DNA of 64,000 bases from Martelella endophytica (GCF_000960975.1 NZ_CP010803.1:4681818-4745817), one strand, 5' to 3'; positions 44,433 through 55,652 are shown, counted from the first letter of the stretch. Translations and numbers: made by a program. Notes: generated by a model not told the origin, from the letters alone.

Positions 44433-44450
44433 CGCTTACAAACTGAAACA
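44433..44450 (+). promoter_or_regulatory. candidate response-regulator site 3
   Basis: CGCTTACA-AA-CTGAAACA: it matches site 1 (CTGTTACA-CA-CTGAAAAC) at most positions with the same spacing, six bases after the kinase stop and about 67 bases before the ATG at 44517. Confidence 0.5.
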
Positions 44451-44516
44451 CAAGGCGCACACCGTCGCAACAAGGTTCGGGCAGTCTTTCGGCAGTTGAA
44501 ACGAAGGAGTATTTCC

Positions 44517-44999
44517 ATGAAGACTGCCCGCAGATCCGTGCTTTTCGCCGGCGCCGTCATGCTGACCCTGCCCGCCCCTTTCGCGATTGCCGCACCCTAT
44601 GAACTGGACCCGCACGGTATGACGGTGATGCCGGAGGTGGCACCCCTCTATCCGGATACGCACCGCATGCGCCTGATTGCCGGCGCATTCTTTGCCTCCC
44701 AGGCGGCGGCGATCGGCATACGCTCCGACCAGCAGGCCGCCTGGACCGATTTCACCACGGCAGCGATAAAGATGCTTCCGACCGATGAGGACATGGAAAG
44801 GCTACGCGCTCTGCAAAAGGGCAATCCGACAAGCTTCGATGTCGCGGAAAAGGTTGCCGAAGCCGTGATCGCCCGGAGCGCGGCTGCGAAGCAGTTGAAG
44901 GCGGCGACAGAGGCCTTGCTCGATATCCTGACACCCGAGCAGATCGACCGGGCCGAACTCCCCGAGGGCCGTTTCATGATGGGCTCGGCCTGGGAGTAA
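44517..44999 (+). CDS. periplasmic LTXXQ-type (Spy/CpxP-like) protein
   Basis: 160 residues from MKTARRSVLFAGAVMLTLPAPFAIAAP (ATG 44517, GAAGGAG upstream), a signal peptide. The mature protein is helical; SDQQAAWTDFTTAAIKML and LLDILTPEQIDRAELPEG have the spacing of the paired LTxxQ motifs of Spy/CpxP-like periplasmic chaperones and stress sensors. It follows the kinase by 90 bases with its own copy of the regulator motif, as CpxP relates to CpxRA. The identification is by motif and context only. Confidence 0.7.
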   Translation: MKTARRSVLFAGAVMLTLPAPFAIAAPYELDPHGMTVMPEVAPLYPDTHRMRLIAGAFFASQAAAIGIRSDQQAAWTDFTTAAIKMLPTDEDMERLRALQKGNPTSFDVAEKVAEAVIARSAAAKQLKAATEALLDILTPEQIDRAELPEGRFMMGSAWE

Positions 45000-45034
45000 C
45001 GCGCCGGCCCGCGAAAAAGCCAAGGCCACGAAAG

Positions 45035-45066
45035 CCATGCCGCCTCAGGAAAGGGACGGCATGGTT
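45035..45066. terminator. weak hairpin between convergent genes
   Basis: CCATGCCG pairs with CGGCATGG across a 14-base loop in the 73-base gap between the LTXXQ gene and the importer ATPase. There is no clear T-run on either strand. Confidence 0.4.
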
Positions 45067-45072
45067 GCGTCT

Positions 45073-46902
<1,830 letters not shown>

Positions 46903-46923
46903 TTGCTGTCCCTTCGCGATGTC

Positions 46924-48120
46924 TCAGTCCGGCCACTTCAGCAGGCCGTCGAAACGGTGGCGGCTCAGATCCTCGATCGGCGTGGCGATGATCTCGTTGG
47001 AACGACGGGCCTTGTCGAGTTCCTCGCCGAGACGGCGTGCCACAATATGCTCCTGCCCTGGGTGCAGGTTGCAGGGATCGAGGTAGAAATACTGATGCTC
47101 GGCCTCATGGTCGCGCACGATGATCGGCGGGTCACCGGCCGCAAGGGCTGCCGAAAGATCCCATGCCGTGATCCGGGCCTCGGCAGGATCAATCATCACC
47201 TTGAGACGGTCGAGCGGATTGTTGGTCGGGTCCGGGTCGATGACGGCGGTAATGCCGGGTCGGCCATCCAGCGTCGCCTTCCAGAGATCGAGATAGCTCT
47301 GTTCCCTGGCGCGGATGCCTTCATGATCGCGGGTCTCCCAGGCTTCGAGCGCGGCCATGACGCCGAAGATGCTCTCCTTGCCGACCTTCATGCCGCGGCC
47401 GATGCCGTAGTTTTGGATATAGGCATTGCGGACCATATCCTTGGCCCCGGCCACGATGCCCGAGGTCGGGCCGCCGAGGAACTTGTGGCCCGAGTAGAGA
47501 ACCACATCGGCGCCGGTCGCGAGAAAGCCACGGAGGTCATATTCGGACGCCGCATCGACGATCACCGGAACGCCGCGCGCATGCGCGATCTCGACGAATT
47601 CGGAAAGATGCAGCAGCCCGTAATCGACGACATGGTGGGAAACGACATAGACGGCAGCCGCCGTGTTCTCGGTAATCGCATTCTCCAGATGGAAGCGATG
47701 GGTCGACGTCGCCTGGCCGATGGAAACGACCGTGCCGCCGGCGATGCGGATCGCCTGATCGACCGGGGCGCCGTAATTGACGATGTGGCCGGCCTGAACG
47801 ATGACTTCCTTCTTCGCGGTCCGTGTCTCCGGCAATTGTTCGACAGCGAGAAGATCAGGACCGGTGATGGCGCCGGCAACGGCAAGGCTGATGCCGGACG
47901 CGCAGGAGGCGGTCACAAAACCGGCTTCGGCGCCCGTCAGTCGCGCGATGATCTTGCTTGCCTGGCGCTGCAGGTCATTCATCTCGACGAACTGCGTCAT
48001 GATCTTCGGCACTGCCGCAACCGCCTCGGGAACGGCAATGGACGCACCAAGGCTCGTCATCGTGCCCGAAACATTGATGACGGGTCGCAGGCCAAGCGAC
48101 TGCCGGATATCTTCACTCAT
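46924..48120 (-). CDS. SelA-like PLP enzyme (DgaE-type ammonia-lyase family)
   Basis: 398 residues from [25 protein letters not shown] (ATG 48120). It is a fold-type-I PLP enzyme related to selenocysteine synthase SelA; the cofactor Lys is in [15 protein letters not shown], and [18 protein letters not shown] binds phosphate. The branch includes D-glucosaminate-6-phosphate ammonia-lyase (DgaE) and partners of the amidohydrolase family found here at 49561. It most likely eliminates ammonia from a 2-amino acid sugar or similar compound in the cytoplasm, with RidA helping to clear the enamine or imine. Selenium metabolism is unlikely. Confidence 0.85.
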   Translation of the reverse strand: MSEDIRQSLGLRPVINVSGTMTSLGASIAVPEAVAAVPKIMTQFVEMNDLQRQASKIIARLTGAEAGFVTASCASGISLAVAGAITGPDLLAVEQLPETRTAKKEVIVQAGHIVNYGAPVDQAIRIAGGTVVSIGQATSTHRFHLENAITENTAAAVYVVSHHVVDYGLLHLSEFVEIAHARGVPVIVDAASEYDLRGFLATGADVVLYSGHKFLGGPTSGIVAGAKDMVRNAYIQNYGIGRGMKVGKESIFGVMAALEAWETRDHEGIRAREQSYLDLWKATLDGRPGITAVIDPDPTNNPLDRLKVMIDPAEARITAWDLSAALAAGDPPIIVRDHEAEHQYFYLDPCNLHPGQEHIVARRLGEELDKARRSNEIIATPIEDLSRHRFDGLLKWPD

Positions 48121-48212
48121 TGATAGTCTCCGTGGAATTGCCGGGCGCGCCGCGGCGCAACTCGACACATGTAGCATAATAATGTAATAGGGCCCCAGAC
48201 TGAGGAACAATC
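48121..48212. promoter_or_regulatory. divergent control region of IclR and SelA-like genes
   Basis: The 92-base gap contains an AT-rich block, GTAGCATAATAATGTAATAG (48171-48190), next to the IclR start. Its core CATAATAAT recurs in the promoter of the importer operon (55667-55675, other strand). This is a candidate IclR operator. Confidence 0.4.
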
Positions 48213-49013
48213 ATGACCGATACGAACGACGTCGCGACCAAGCCCGAAAAAAAGAAGAGAACGCGTGTCAGCGGTATAGATCGCGTTCTTCAGATCATTG
48301 ATTATCTTTACGAAACCGGCGAGCCGGCGGGTGGATATGCGATTGCCAAGGCGATCGGCGCACCGCTGTCGACGATCTACACGATCACCGAGGACCTGGT
48401 CGAAAAGACCGTTCTGACGCGCGCCCATGACGGTACGCTCTGGCTCGGTCCCCGCCTCTACAACTACGGCATCGCCTATGCCCGTTCCGTCGATTTCATG
48501 CGGGTCGCGACGCAGGAGATGCACGATCTCTGCCGCCGTGCCGGAGAGACCGTTCAGGTCTGCGGCCGCGACGGTCATCACATGCTGGTCATGGCGATGG
48601 CCGACGGGCCGAGCCATTTCCAGGTCATGTCGCGCGTCGGTTCGCGCATTCCGCTGAACTGGACCGCTTCCGGCCGGCTTCTTGTCGGCCATATGCCCGA
48701 AAAGGACCGGATCGAGCTGTTCAAGCGTGGTGCTCGCGCTTCGCCGACCGGACGGGCGACCATCGACCCCAAGGAACTCTCCAAGGCTGCGGCCGAAGCG
48801 TTCAAGGACCGGCTCTCGGTGCAGGTCGGCGAATCCGACTATTCGGTCGCCTGTATCGCTTCGCCCATCCGCAACGCCGAAGGCGAGTGCACCGCGACCA
48901 TATCCATCGTGCTGCCCGAGCAGAAGGCGACCGCGGGCGATGTGCCCTACGGCGACTATGTCCGCAATTCGGCGGAGCATATCGAGCGGTTGATGGGATG
49001 GCGCGAACACTAG
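48213..49013 (+). CDS. IclR-family transcription regulator
   Basis: 266 residues. After a basic, low-complexity N-terminus, a winged helix (VSGIDRVLQIIDYLYETGEPAGGYAIAKAIGAPLSTIYTITEDLVEKTVL) precedes the IclR effector domain (MRVATQEMHDLCRRAGETVQVC...ASPIRNAEGECTATISI). It is the only plus-strand gene within a run of minus-strand catabolic genes, diverges from the SelA-like gene and converges on ridA with three bases between stops. It is the probable regulator of both flanking units. Confidence 0.92.
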   Translation: MTDTNDVATKPEKKKRTRVSGIDRVLQIIDYLYETGEPAGGYAIAKAIGAPLSTIYTITEDLVEKTVLTRAHDGTLWLGPRLYNYGIAYARSVDFMRVATQEMHDLCRRAGETVQVCGRDGHHMLVMAMADGPSHFQVMSRVGSRIPLNWTASGRLLVGHMPEKDRIELFKRGARASPTGRATIDPKELSKAAAEAFKDRLSVQVGESDYSVACIASPIRNAEGECTATISIVLPEQKATAGDVPYGDYVRNSAEHIERLMGWREH

Positions 49014-49016
49014 TCT

Positions 49017-49514
49017 TCAGTCCTTCAGTGCGACGATCGCTTCGATTTCTACGGTGATGTTGTTCGGCAGCGAGCCGAAGCCAACGGCGGAGCGGGCATG
49101 CACGCCGGCTTCGCCGAAGACTTCAATGAACAGGTCCGAACAACCGTTGATGACACTCGGATGCTGGGTGAAGTCGGGCGTGGCATTCACCATGCCAAGG
49201 ATCTTGATCACATGCTTGACGCGATCGAGATCGCCGAGCGCCTCCTGCAGCACCGCCAGCAGATTGAGGCCGGTCAGTCGTGCGTGGCTGTAGGCGTCCT
49301 CGACGCTGACATCGCCGCCAACCTTGCCGTAATGCTGCGACCCGTCCTTCTCGCTCGGGCCCTGACCGGAAAGATAGAGAATATTGCCCTCCTGCTTGTA
49401 GGCGGCAAAATTCGCGATCGGCGGCTGAGCGGGCGGGATCTCGATGCCGAGCGCCGCAAGGCGCTCCGCCACCGACTGAGGTCCGTCCTTCTTGATCGCA
49501 TATGTCTGGGACAC
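49017..49514 (-). CDS. RidA-family enamine/imine deaminase
   Basis: 165 residues from GTG 49514 (TAGGAGTTTCC upstream); earlier ATGs in frame lack a site. It belongs to the YjgF/RidA family, longer than classical RidA (about 128) because of an N-terminal extension (SVAERLAALGIEIPPAQPP), as in one family branch. The core has NILYLSGQGP, DAYSHARLTGLNLLAVLQEALG and VNATPDFTQHPSVING, but RSAVGFGSLPNNITVEIEAI shows Ser-Leu-Pro where RidA has its catalytic Arg segment (RxxVxxxxLPxx). It probably hydrolyses an imine made by the PLP enzyme. Confidence 0.88.
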   Translation of the reverse strand: MSQTYAIKKDGPQSVAERLAALGIEIPPAQPPIANFAAYKQEGNILYLSGQGPSEKDGSQHYGKVGGDVSVEDAYSHARLTGLNLLAVLQEALGDLDRVKHVIKILGMVNATPDFTQHPSVINGCSDLFIEVFGEAGVHARSAVGFGSLPNNITVEIEAIVALKD

Positions 49515-49560
49515 GGAAACTCCTATACTTTCGAAATGGGAGGGCTGACCGGCCTTGCGG

Positions 49561-50769
49561 TCAGCGAAATGCATAGTTCTGGCCGTTGTAGCCGGCCCGC
49601 CATGTGCCGGGCACGTGACGCGACGCCTTGACGGCGTTCGTTCCGATGACCGCATAGACGGGATCGAAAAGCCGGGTCATGTGCGCCTTGTCGCCGTTGG
49701 AATCGACGACCTCGATCTCTTCGTCGATCAGGTTGAACACGGTGAATTCCGCCCGCGCGCCGGGGGCGAGAAGGTTGTCCATCGGCAGGCCGATGACGGC
49801 GGCCGGCGCATGGGTCACGGCGGCGATCACCTTTTCGAACGGCATACCGACCGACAGCAGCTTCGACATGGTGGTCGCCATGTCCCAGACTGCGCCGTTC
49901 AGCGAATGGCCGTGAAGGTCGGTGGAGATCGAGAAGGGCATCAGGCCGCGTTCGATCGCCGCTTCGGCGACCTTGAACGAGAAGGAGGCACCGCCATGGC
50001 CGATATCGAGCCGCACGCCTTCGCCGGCGCAGCGTTCTGCGAGGTTGAAGAGGTCTTCATCCTCCATGATCGACGAACCGAGCTTGCCGTTGAAGCAATG
50101 GGTGATGATGTCGCCGGGGCCGAGAACCTCGAGAACCTCCTCGTAGAGCGAGGGCGGCTCGCCAACATGGACCATCATCGGAACCTTCAGGATCTTGGCG
50201 ATCTTCTTGCCGAGCTTGACCGGCGTGACGCCCCAGGAGCCGGTGATGACGTGGCTGGCGCGGACCTTGATGCCGACGATGTGCTCGCGGTTCTCCTCAT
50301 AGCACTGCAGGATACGGTCGAAATCGATGTCCTTGATGTCACGCAGTTCCGGCACCCGGTTGCAGGCTACAAGGCCAATCGAGCCGAGATTGAGGAAGGC
50401 TTTCACCCGTTCGATCGAGGGCTCGATGATGTACTCGCGGAAGCCATGGAAATTGGCTTCACCCGCCGATCCGGCATCCACCAGCGTCGTCACGCCACGC
50501 TCTGCGCCGCATTGCGACGGGCGGATCGAGATGTCCGTGCCGCCATGCCAGATGTGGACATGCAGATCGGTCCATCCCGGCGAGATCCAGGCACCGGCAG
50601 CATCGATGACCTGAACGCCCTCGCCTGCCGGCAACCCCTTGCCGGTAGCTGCAACCTTGCCATCGGCGCCGACGGCAATATCGATGAGGCCATCCGGCGT
50701 GCCGGGGCCGAATTCGATCGGCCTGACATTGCGGATCAGCAGGGGTGAACCATTCTGTTCGACGGGCAT
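49561..50769 (-). CDS. amidohydrolase/deacetylase, dihydroorotase-like (EF_0837-type family)
   Basis: 402 residues. It has the binuclear amidohydrolase ligands: HxH in TDLHVHIWHG (near residue 70), Lys in HIVGIKVRAS, His in MMVHVGEPP, His in DIITHCFNG and Asp in FSISTDLHGHS. The family (COG3964) includes an Enterococcus protein encoded beside a SelA-like enzyme, the same pair as here, and members reported to remove acyl groups. It likely deacylates the imported compound before the SelA-like enzyme acts. It is four bases after the permease gene and 46 before ridA. Confidence 0.87.
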   Translation of the reverse strand: MPVEQNGSPLLIRNVRPIEFGPGTPDGLIDIAVGADGKVAATGKGLPAGEGVQVIDAAGAWISPGWTDLHVHIWHGGTDISIRPSQCGAERGVTTLVDAGSAGEANFHGFREYIIEPSIERVKAFLNLGSIGLVACNRVPELRDIKDIDFDRILQCYEENREHIVGIKVRASHVITGSWGVTPVKLGKKIAKILKVPMMVHVGEPPSLYEEVLEVLGPGDIITHCFNGKLGSSIMEDEDLFNLAERCAGEGVRLDIGHGGASFSFKVAEAAIERGLMPFSISTDLHGHSLNGAVWDMATTMSKLLSVGMPFEKVIAAVTHAPAAVIGLPMDNLLAPGARAEFTVFNLIDEEIEVVDSNGDKAHMTRLFDPVYAVIGTNAVKASRHVPGTWRAGYNGQNYAFR

Positions 50770-50773
50770 TTTC

Positions 50774-51646
50774 TTATAGGTCCTTTTTCAGGCGGGGATC
50801 CAGCATGTCGCGCAAACCGTCGCCGACAATCTGGAGAGATAGAACGGCAAGGATGATTGCCAGGCCAGGGAAAAGTGTCATCCAGTCGGCCGAACCGAGA
50901 TACTGACGGCCCGCGGCAATCATCGTGCCCCAGGTCGGCACTTCGGGGCTGACGCCAAGGCCGAGAAAGGAGAGGCCGGCTTCGGCCAGGATGGCGTTGG
51001 CGAACAGGAAGGTCGCCTGCACCAGGATCGGCGAGACCAGATTGCGCAACACATGCCGGGTCATGATGTGCCCGGTGGAAATGCCCATGGACTGCGCCGC
51101 CTCGACGAACGGCAGCTCGCGGATGACCAGCGTGGAGGCGCGGACAATACGGGCGAGCCGCGGCGCATAGACGATCGACAGTGCAACGATCACCGTCATC
51201 AGTGACGGCCCGAGAGCTGCCACCAGCGCAATCGCCAACAGGATGTCGGGAAACGCCATCATCGCATCGATCAGCCGCGCGATGATCGTATCGAGACTTT
51301 TGAAGAAGCCGGCAAGAAGGCCGAGCACGATGCCGATGACGGCTGAAAGCACCACGACCGACGCGCCGACGAGAAGCGACAGGCGCCCGGCAAAAAGCGT
51401 GCGGGCGAAGACATCCCGACCGAACTCGTCCGTGCCGAACCAGTATTCGGCACCCGGCGGAGTCAGGCGGTGGGCGATCGAAAGCTTGTAGGCCGAATGC
51501 GGCGTGATCCAAGGCGCGAAAGCAGCGAGCAGGACGAAGACCACCAGCACGAAAAGGCCGAAGGCAACGCTCTTGCGCTTCAGAAGCTGCCGGATGAATT
51601 TTGCTCCTTCACGCCCGGAGCTGTCGGCGGTTTGCGTATCAGCCAT
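50774..51646 (-). CDS. ABC importer permease, DppC type
   Basis: 290 residues. After the first membrane segment (SVAFGLFVLVVFVLLAAFAPWI) comes YWFGTDEFGRDVFARTLFAGRLSL, the DppC signature. The EAA loop is LPFVEAAQSMGISTGHIMTRHVLRN. It ends QIVGDGLRDMLDPRLKKDL. Its start overlaps the stop of the DppB-type gene by one base, so the pair is translationally coupled. Confidence 0.92.
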   Translation of the reverse strand: MADTQTADSSGREGAKFIRQLLKRKSVAFGLFVLVVFVLLAAFAPWITPHSAYKLSIAHRLTPPGAEYWFGTDEFGRDVFARTLFAGRLSLLVGASVVVLSAVIGIVLGLLAGFFKSLDTIIARLIDAMMAFPDILLAIALVAALGPSLMTVIVALSIVYAPRLARIVRASTLVIRELPFVEAAQSMGISTGHIMTRHVLRNLVSPILVQATFLFANAILAEAGLSFLGLGVSPEVPTWGTMIAAGRQYLGSADWMTLFPGLAIILAVLSLQIVGDGLRDMLDPRLKKDL

Positions 51647-52620
51647 CAGTAGCGGACCCTCGGGTCGACAAGCAGGTAAAGCATGTCGATTGCAAAGTTG
51701 ATGAGAACATAAAGACCGGCGATCACCAGCAGCGCGCCCTGAATGACCGGATAGTCACGCCGCAGAACGGCCGAGACGACCAGGCTGCCGACGCCGGGAA
51801 GCGCGAACACGGTTTCCGTCACCACCGCGCCGGCGACCAGCACGGCGGCGGTCAGGCCAAGAACGGTCAGGATCGGGATCAACGCGTTCTTCAGCGCGTG
51901 CTTCAGGACGACGCGTCCCTCCGCCAGCCCCTTGGCGCGGGCGGTGCGGATATAATCGTCATTGAAGACATCCAGCATGGCAGCGCGGGTGAACCGCAGG
52001 ATGAGCGCGGAGGACACGACACCGAGCGACACCGCCGGCAGCACGAGATGCTGCAGCCGGACCCAGAAGCTCGCGCCGGGCCCGCCATAGCCAGACACCG
52101 GAAAGATGCCGAAACGGACGGCAAAGACCTGAATAAGGATGAGGCCAAGCCAGAAACTCGGCACGCTCGCCGCCGTCATGGCCACCACGGTGGAGGCCTG
52201 GTCGATGAAGGAGCCGCGCCGATAGGCCGCATAAATGCCGACCGGAAGGGCGATGACGGCCGCCAGAATCAACGAAAACATCGTCAGGAAGAAGGTCGGC
52301 TCGGCCCGCTGGGCAAGCGCCGTCGTCACCGGAATGTTCAGGAAGATGGACTGCCCGAGATTGCCCTGCAGCATCTGCCCGATATAGAGCACATATTGCT
52401 GGAGGATCGACTGGTCGAGGCCAAGCCTGGACCTCAGATCGGCGATGTCCTGCGGCGTCGCATCCGGTCCGAGCATCACCGCGGCCGGATCGCCAGGGGT
52501 CACGCGGACGATCACGAAGACGATCGTGACCACCAGAAACATCACGATGATCATTCCAAACAGGCGTTTGAGAATATACCGGATCATGAATTCGTTTTCC
52601 TGTTTCGGCGGCCCGGACAT
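51646..52620 (-). CDS. ABC importer permease, DppB type
   Basis: 324 residues. After a basic start, the segment LFGMIIVMFLVVTIVFVIVRVTPGDPAAVMLG is the DppB signature. The EAA loop is DYIRTARAKGLAEGRVVLKHALKNA, and it ends MLYLLVDPRVRY. It lies 24 bases after the beta-glucosidase gene. It forms the channel with the 50774-51646 product. Confidence 0.92.
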   Translation of the reverse strand: MSGPPKQENEFMIRYILKRLFGMIIVMFLVVTIVFVIVRVTPGDPAAVMLGPDATPQDIADLRSRLGLDQSILQQYVLYIGQMLQGNLGQSIFLNIPVTTALAQRAEPTFFLTMFSLILAAVIALPVGIYAAYRRGSFIDQASTVVAMTAASVPSFWLGLILIQVFAVRFGIFPVSGYGGPGASFWVRLQHLVLPAVSLGVVSSALILRFTRAAMLDVFNDDYIRTARAKGLAEGRVVLKHALKNALIPILTVLGLTAAVLVAGAVVTETVFALPGVGSLVVSAVLRRDYPVIQGALLVIAGLYVLINFAIDMLYLLVDPRVRY

Positions 52621-52644
52621 GCCGGGCCAGCGCTCTTGGCAAGC

Positions 52645-53973
52645 TCAGAGGGCATTCTTGGCGATCACGCCCTTCAGCCAGTGATAGGAGGCCTTCGGAA
52701 TGCGCTGCAGCGTCGGATAATCGACATAAACGAGGCCGAAGCGCTTGGAATAGCCGCGCCCCCACTCGAAATTGTCCATCAGCGACCAGGCGAAATAGCC
52801 GCGGATGTCGTGGCCTTCATCGATCGCGTCGAGGAGCGCGCCGAGATACTGGTTGAAATAGCTGATGCGCTGGGGATCGACGACCGTGCGGTCCGGTCGC
52901 AACATGTCGGGATAGGAGGCGCCGTTTTCGGTGATGTAGATGACGGGCTTGCCGTAGCGGTCGCTTGTGTCGCGGATCTGTTCCAGGAAGGCGCCCGGAT
53001 CGACAAGCCAGTTGACATCCGTGAGCGGCCCCATGCCGGACGGCGGCATGACTTCGGAATAGCCAAGCGTGGCGTTCGGATTGGGCGCGACGAAGACCGG
53101 GTTGTAGTGATTGAGACCGAAGAAATCGAGCTTCTGGCTGATCTCCTCCATATCGCCGGGTTGGATCAGCGGTTCGATCTTCTCGGCAATCGGCTCGGGA
53201 TATTTGCCGAGCCAGAGCGGATCGACCATGACACGCCGCCACATGCAGTCGCCGAAGATGCGCGCCTCTTCATGCGCAGCGTCGTCATAGTGCGGGCGCA
53301 CAGGTCCGAGCGAAACGATGTTGCCGATCTCGGCATCCGGCGCCTCGGCGCGAACGGCGGTGACCGTCTTGCCATGGGCGAGATTGAGATTGTGGATGGC
53401 CTGAAGGCAGGCGTCGTAGCTCTGCTTGCCCGGCGCATGACGGCCGAGATTATAGGCGACCCACGGTATCACGTTTGGCTCGTTGATCGGGGCAAAGCGC
53501 TTCACCCGGTCGCCGAAGCGGCGGATGACCTCGGCGACATAATCACCGAAGATCTTGGCGGTTTCGCGCGAACGCCAGCCGCCGGCCTCCTCGATCGGCA
53601 CGGGCATGTCCCAGTGATGCAGGCAGATCCAGGGCTCAATCCCCTCGTGCAGCATCAGATCGATCAGCCGGTCGTAGAAGTCGACACCGAGCTGGTTCAC
53701 CTGCCCCTTGCCCTCGGGGAAGATGCGCGGCCAGGCCGTCGACAGCCGGAAGGCCTTGACGCCAAGCCCGCGCATCAGCGCGATGTCTTCGGGATAGCGG
53801 TGATAGTGGTCACAGGAGACGTCGGCGGTATCGCCGTTCACGATATTGCCCGGCACCTTCGCATAGGCATCCCAGACGCTCGGACCGCGACCGTCGGTTT
53901 CGGTCGCCCCTTCGGTCTGGTAGGCGGAGGCAGCAGCCCCCCAAAGAAAATCGGGTGGAAAGTTACGAGCCAT
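52645..53973 (-). CDS. beta-glucosidase/beta-glycosidase, GH1
   Basis: 442 residues, full length for bacterial GH1. It shows the N-terminal FPPDFLWGAAASAYQTEGA, the acid/base Glu in PINEPNV (near residue 162; usually TLNEP), the nucleophile Glu in YITENGAS (near residue 346) and the aglycone-side WSLMDNFEWGRGYSKRFGLVYVDY. There is no signal peptide, so the glycoside is cut in the cytoplasm after import. Its place between the binding protein and permeases implies that the transported compound carries a beta-linked sugar. Confidence 0.95.
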   Translation of the reverse strand: MARNFPPDFLWGAAASAYQTEGATETDGRGPSVWDAYAKVPGNIVNGDTADVSCDHYHRYPEDIALMRGLGVKAFRLSTAWPRIFPEGKGQVNQLGVDFYDRLIDLMLHEGIEPWICLHHWDMPVPIEEAGGWRSRETAKIFGDYVAEVIRRFGDRVKRFAPINEPNVIPWVAYNLGRHAPGKQSYDACLQAIHNLNLAHGKTVTAVRAEAPDAEIGNIVSLGPVRPHYDDAAHEEARIFGDCMWRRVMVDPLWLGKYPEPIAEKIEPLIQPGDMEEISQKLDFFGLNHYNPVFVAPNPNATLGYSEVMPPSGMGPLTDVNWLVDPGAFLEQIRDTSDRYGKPVIYITENGASYPDMLRPDRTVVDPQRISYFNQYLGALLDAIDEGHDIRGYFAWSLMDNFEWGRGYSKRFGLVYVDYPTLQRIPKASYHWLKGVIAKNAL

Positions 53974-54098
53974 CGATGCGCTTTCAGAAAATGGTACAAG
54001 CCGTTTGCGGACGAGATCGCGCGCCAGCTCAGGGCGAGAACTGGGCGAGGTGTTCCCGGCAGCGCTGCCGCCGGAAACACTGTCTTTTCAGCGAAGGA

Positions 54099-55622
54099 TT
54101 ACTTGCCGTTTTCCGTGCTGACGTTCCAGAAATAAGGCCACGGCGACGGCTGGAAGTCTTCCAGCGTCTTGGCTTCGGCGCTCAGCGAGTTGAAATCGCC
54201 GACCTTGAACACCGGAGCCTCTTCATAGAAGGCGGCCTGCACGTCACCGAACAGTTCCTTGCGCTTTTCCGGATCCGCTTCGGCGAGGAAGGGGTCGGTC
54301 ACGGCATGCTTTTCAGCCGAAGCCCACCAGCCCGGATAGTCATCGGACATCCAGCCATTCAGAGCCGGTTCGGCCGGGAATGGACCGTGGGTGATGAAGA
54401 TGTCCCAGAGGCCAGGATCCGCACGGCGCTGGGTCAGCGTTGCCCAGTCGTAGACTTCAAGCTCGACCGGGAAGCCCGCCATCTTCAGATATTCGGCGGC
54501 GACCTGCGCCATCTTGTAGTGGAACTCATACTGGCGGCTCGTGAGGATGCGCAGCGGGCTGCCGTCATATCCGGCTTCCTCAAGCATCTTCTTGGCCGCT
54601 TCCGGATCACCATCGCCGTAGCGCTCGACGCCCTGATCGGTGTGCCAGACATAGCCTTCGGGGTAGAGAGAACCGTCGACGGCAAAGAAGCGCGGATCGC
54701 CAAAGGCTGCAAGCAGCATGTCTTCGGGGTTCAGCGCTTCCTGAACGGCGTGGCGGATACCCTTGTTGGTCATCATGCCTTCCTTCGTGTTCATCACGAA
54801 GACCGGCGCGCCATAGGGCTCGAGGATCACCGGAAGCGCATTGTCCGAGCTCTCGAGCCGATCATAGCTCTCGGTCGGCAGACTGTCGGCATAATCGAAC
54901 TGGCCCGAGGCAATGCCTTCGAGGCGGGTATTGGCATCAGCAACCGGAACGAAGCGGATCTCGTCCAGGACCGCTTCGCGCTTACCGCCGAAACCGCTGG
55001 CCGCTTCGCTGCGGGCGGCATAATCGTCGAAGCGGACAAGCTGAATATACTGATCGGGCTTATGGTCCTTCAGCATATAGGGACCCGTGCCGATGAACTT
55101 GGTCAGAGGCTCGGCCAGGTTTTCCTTCGGCATGACGACGGCGGCTGAATTGTTGAAGGCGAGAAGCGAGAGCAGCGGCGCATAGGGCTTCTCGAGTTCG
55201 ATGCGGATCGTGTCGTCGCCGGTCGCGGTCACGCTCTTGATGTAGGGCGCGGCCTGCTTGCCGCGCGAGGCGATTTCCATCCAGCGGTCGATGCAGGCAA
55301 CGACGTCGCTCGAATCCATGATCGAACCATCATGGAACGGCACGTTGTCCCTGAGCTTGATGTCATAGACCGTTCCGTCCTCGGACACGTCCGGCATGGT
55401 CTCGGCCAGAAGCGGCACGACGTTCCATTCGTTGTCATAGGTGAACAGCGTTTCGAAAATGTGCTGGGTGGTCATGCCGACGACATCGGCCGTGGACGCC
55501 ATCGGATCGAGCGTCGGCGGCTCGCCGATGGTGGCGACATCAATGATGCCGTCAGCCAGGGCGGCGACAGGCGCAAGCGGCAGAACAGCACAGGTGGCAG
55601 CGAGCAGCATTCGTCTCAACAT
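54099..55622 (-). CDS. ABC importer binding protein, peptide family (SBP_bac_5)
   Basis: 507 residues from MLRRMLLAATCAVLPLAPVAALADG, a signal peptide (the ATG at 55610 is an alternative start). It shows IGEPPTLDPMAST, IFETLFTYDNEWNVVPLLAETMPDVSEDG and KFIGTGPYMLKDHKP. It is the first gene of the operon, so it names the substrate class of the system: a compound with a beta-glycosidic bond and an acylated amine by inference from its neighbours. An AT-rich region with inverted repeats precedes it. Confidence 0.9.
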   Translation of the reverse strand: MLRRMLLAATCAVLPLAPVAALADGIIDVATIGEPPTLDPMASTADVVGMTTQHIFETLFTYDNEWNVVPLLAETMPDVSEDGTVYDIKLRDNVPFHDGSIMDSSDVVACIDRWMEIASRGKQAAPYIKSVTATGDDTIRIELEKPYAPLLSLLAFNNSAAVVMPKENLAEPLTKFIGTGPYMLKDHKPDQYIQLVRFDDYAARSEAASGFGGKREAVLDEIRFVPVADANTRLEGIASGQFDYADSLPTESYDRLESSDNALPVILEPYGAPVFVMNTKEGMMTNKGIRHAVQEALNPEDMLLAAFGDPRFFAVDGSLYPEGYVWHTDQGVERYGDGDPEAAKKMLEEAGYDGSPLRILTSRQYEFHYKMAQVAAEYLKMAGFPVELEVYDWATLTQRRADPGLWDIFITHGPFPAEPALNGWMSDDYPGWWASAEKHAVTDPFLAEADPEKRKELFGDVQAAFYEEAPVFKVGDFNSLSAEAKTLEDFQPSPWPYFWNVSTENGK

Positions 55623-55652
55623 ACGGAAGTTCCCTTCGTTTATTCCGTTATA

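Noticed and set aside
46924..48120. Selenocysteine synthase (selA)
   Set aside because: No selB or selC is nearby, and the amidohydrolase/RidA context matches the DgaE-like branch of the family.
51601..54135. Plus-strand open frame of about 840 codons
   Set aside because: It is antisense to two permease genes and the GH1 gene, which have clear motifs.
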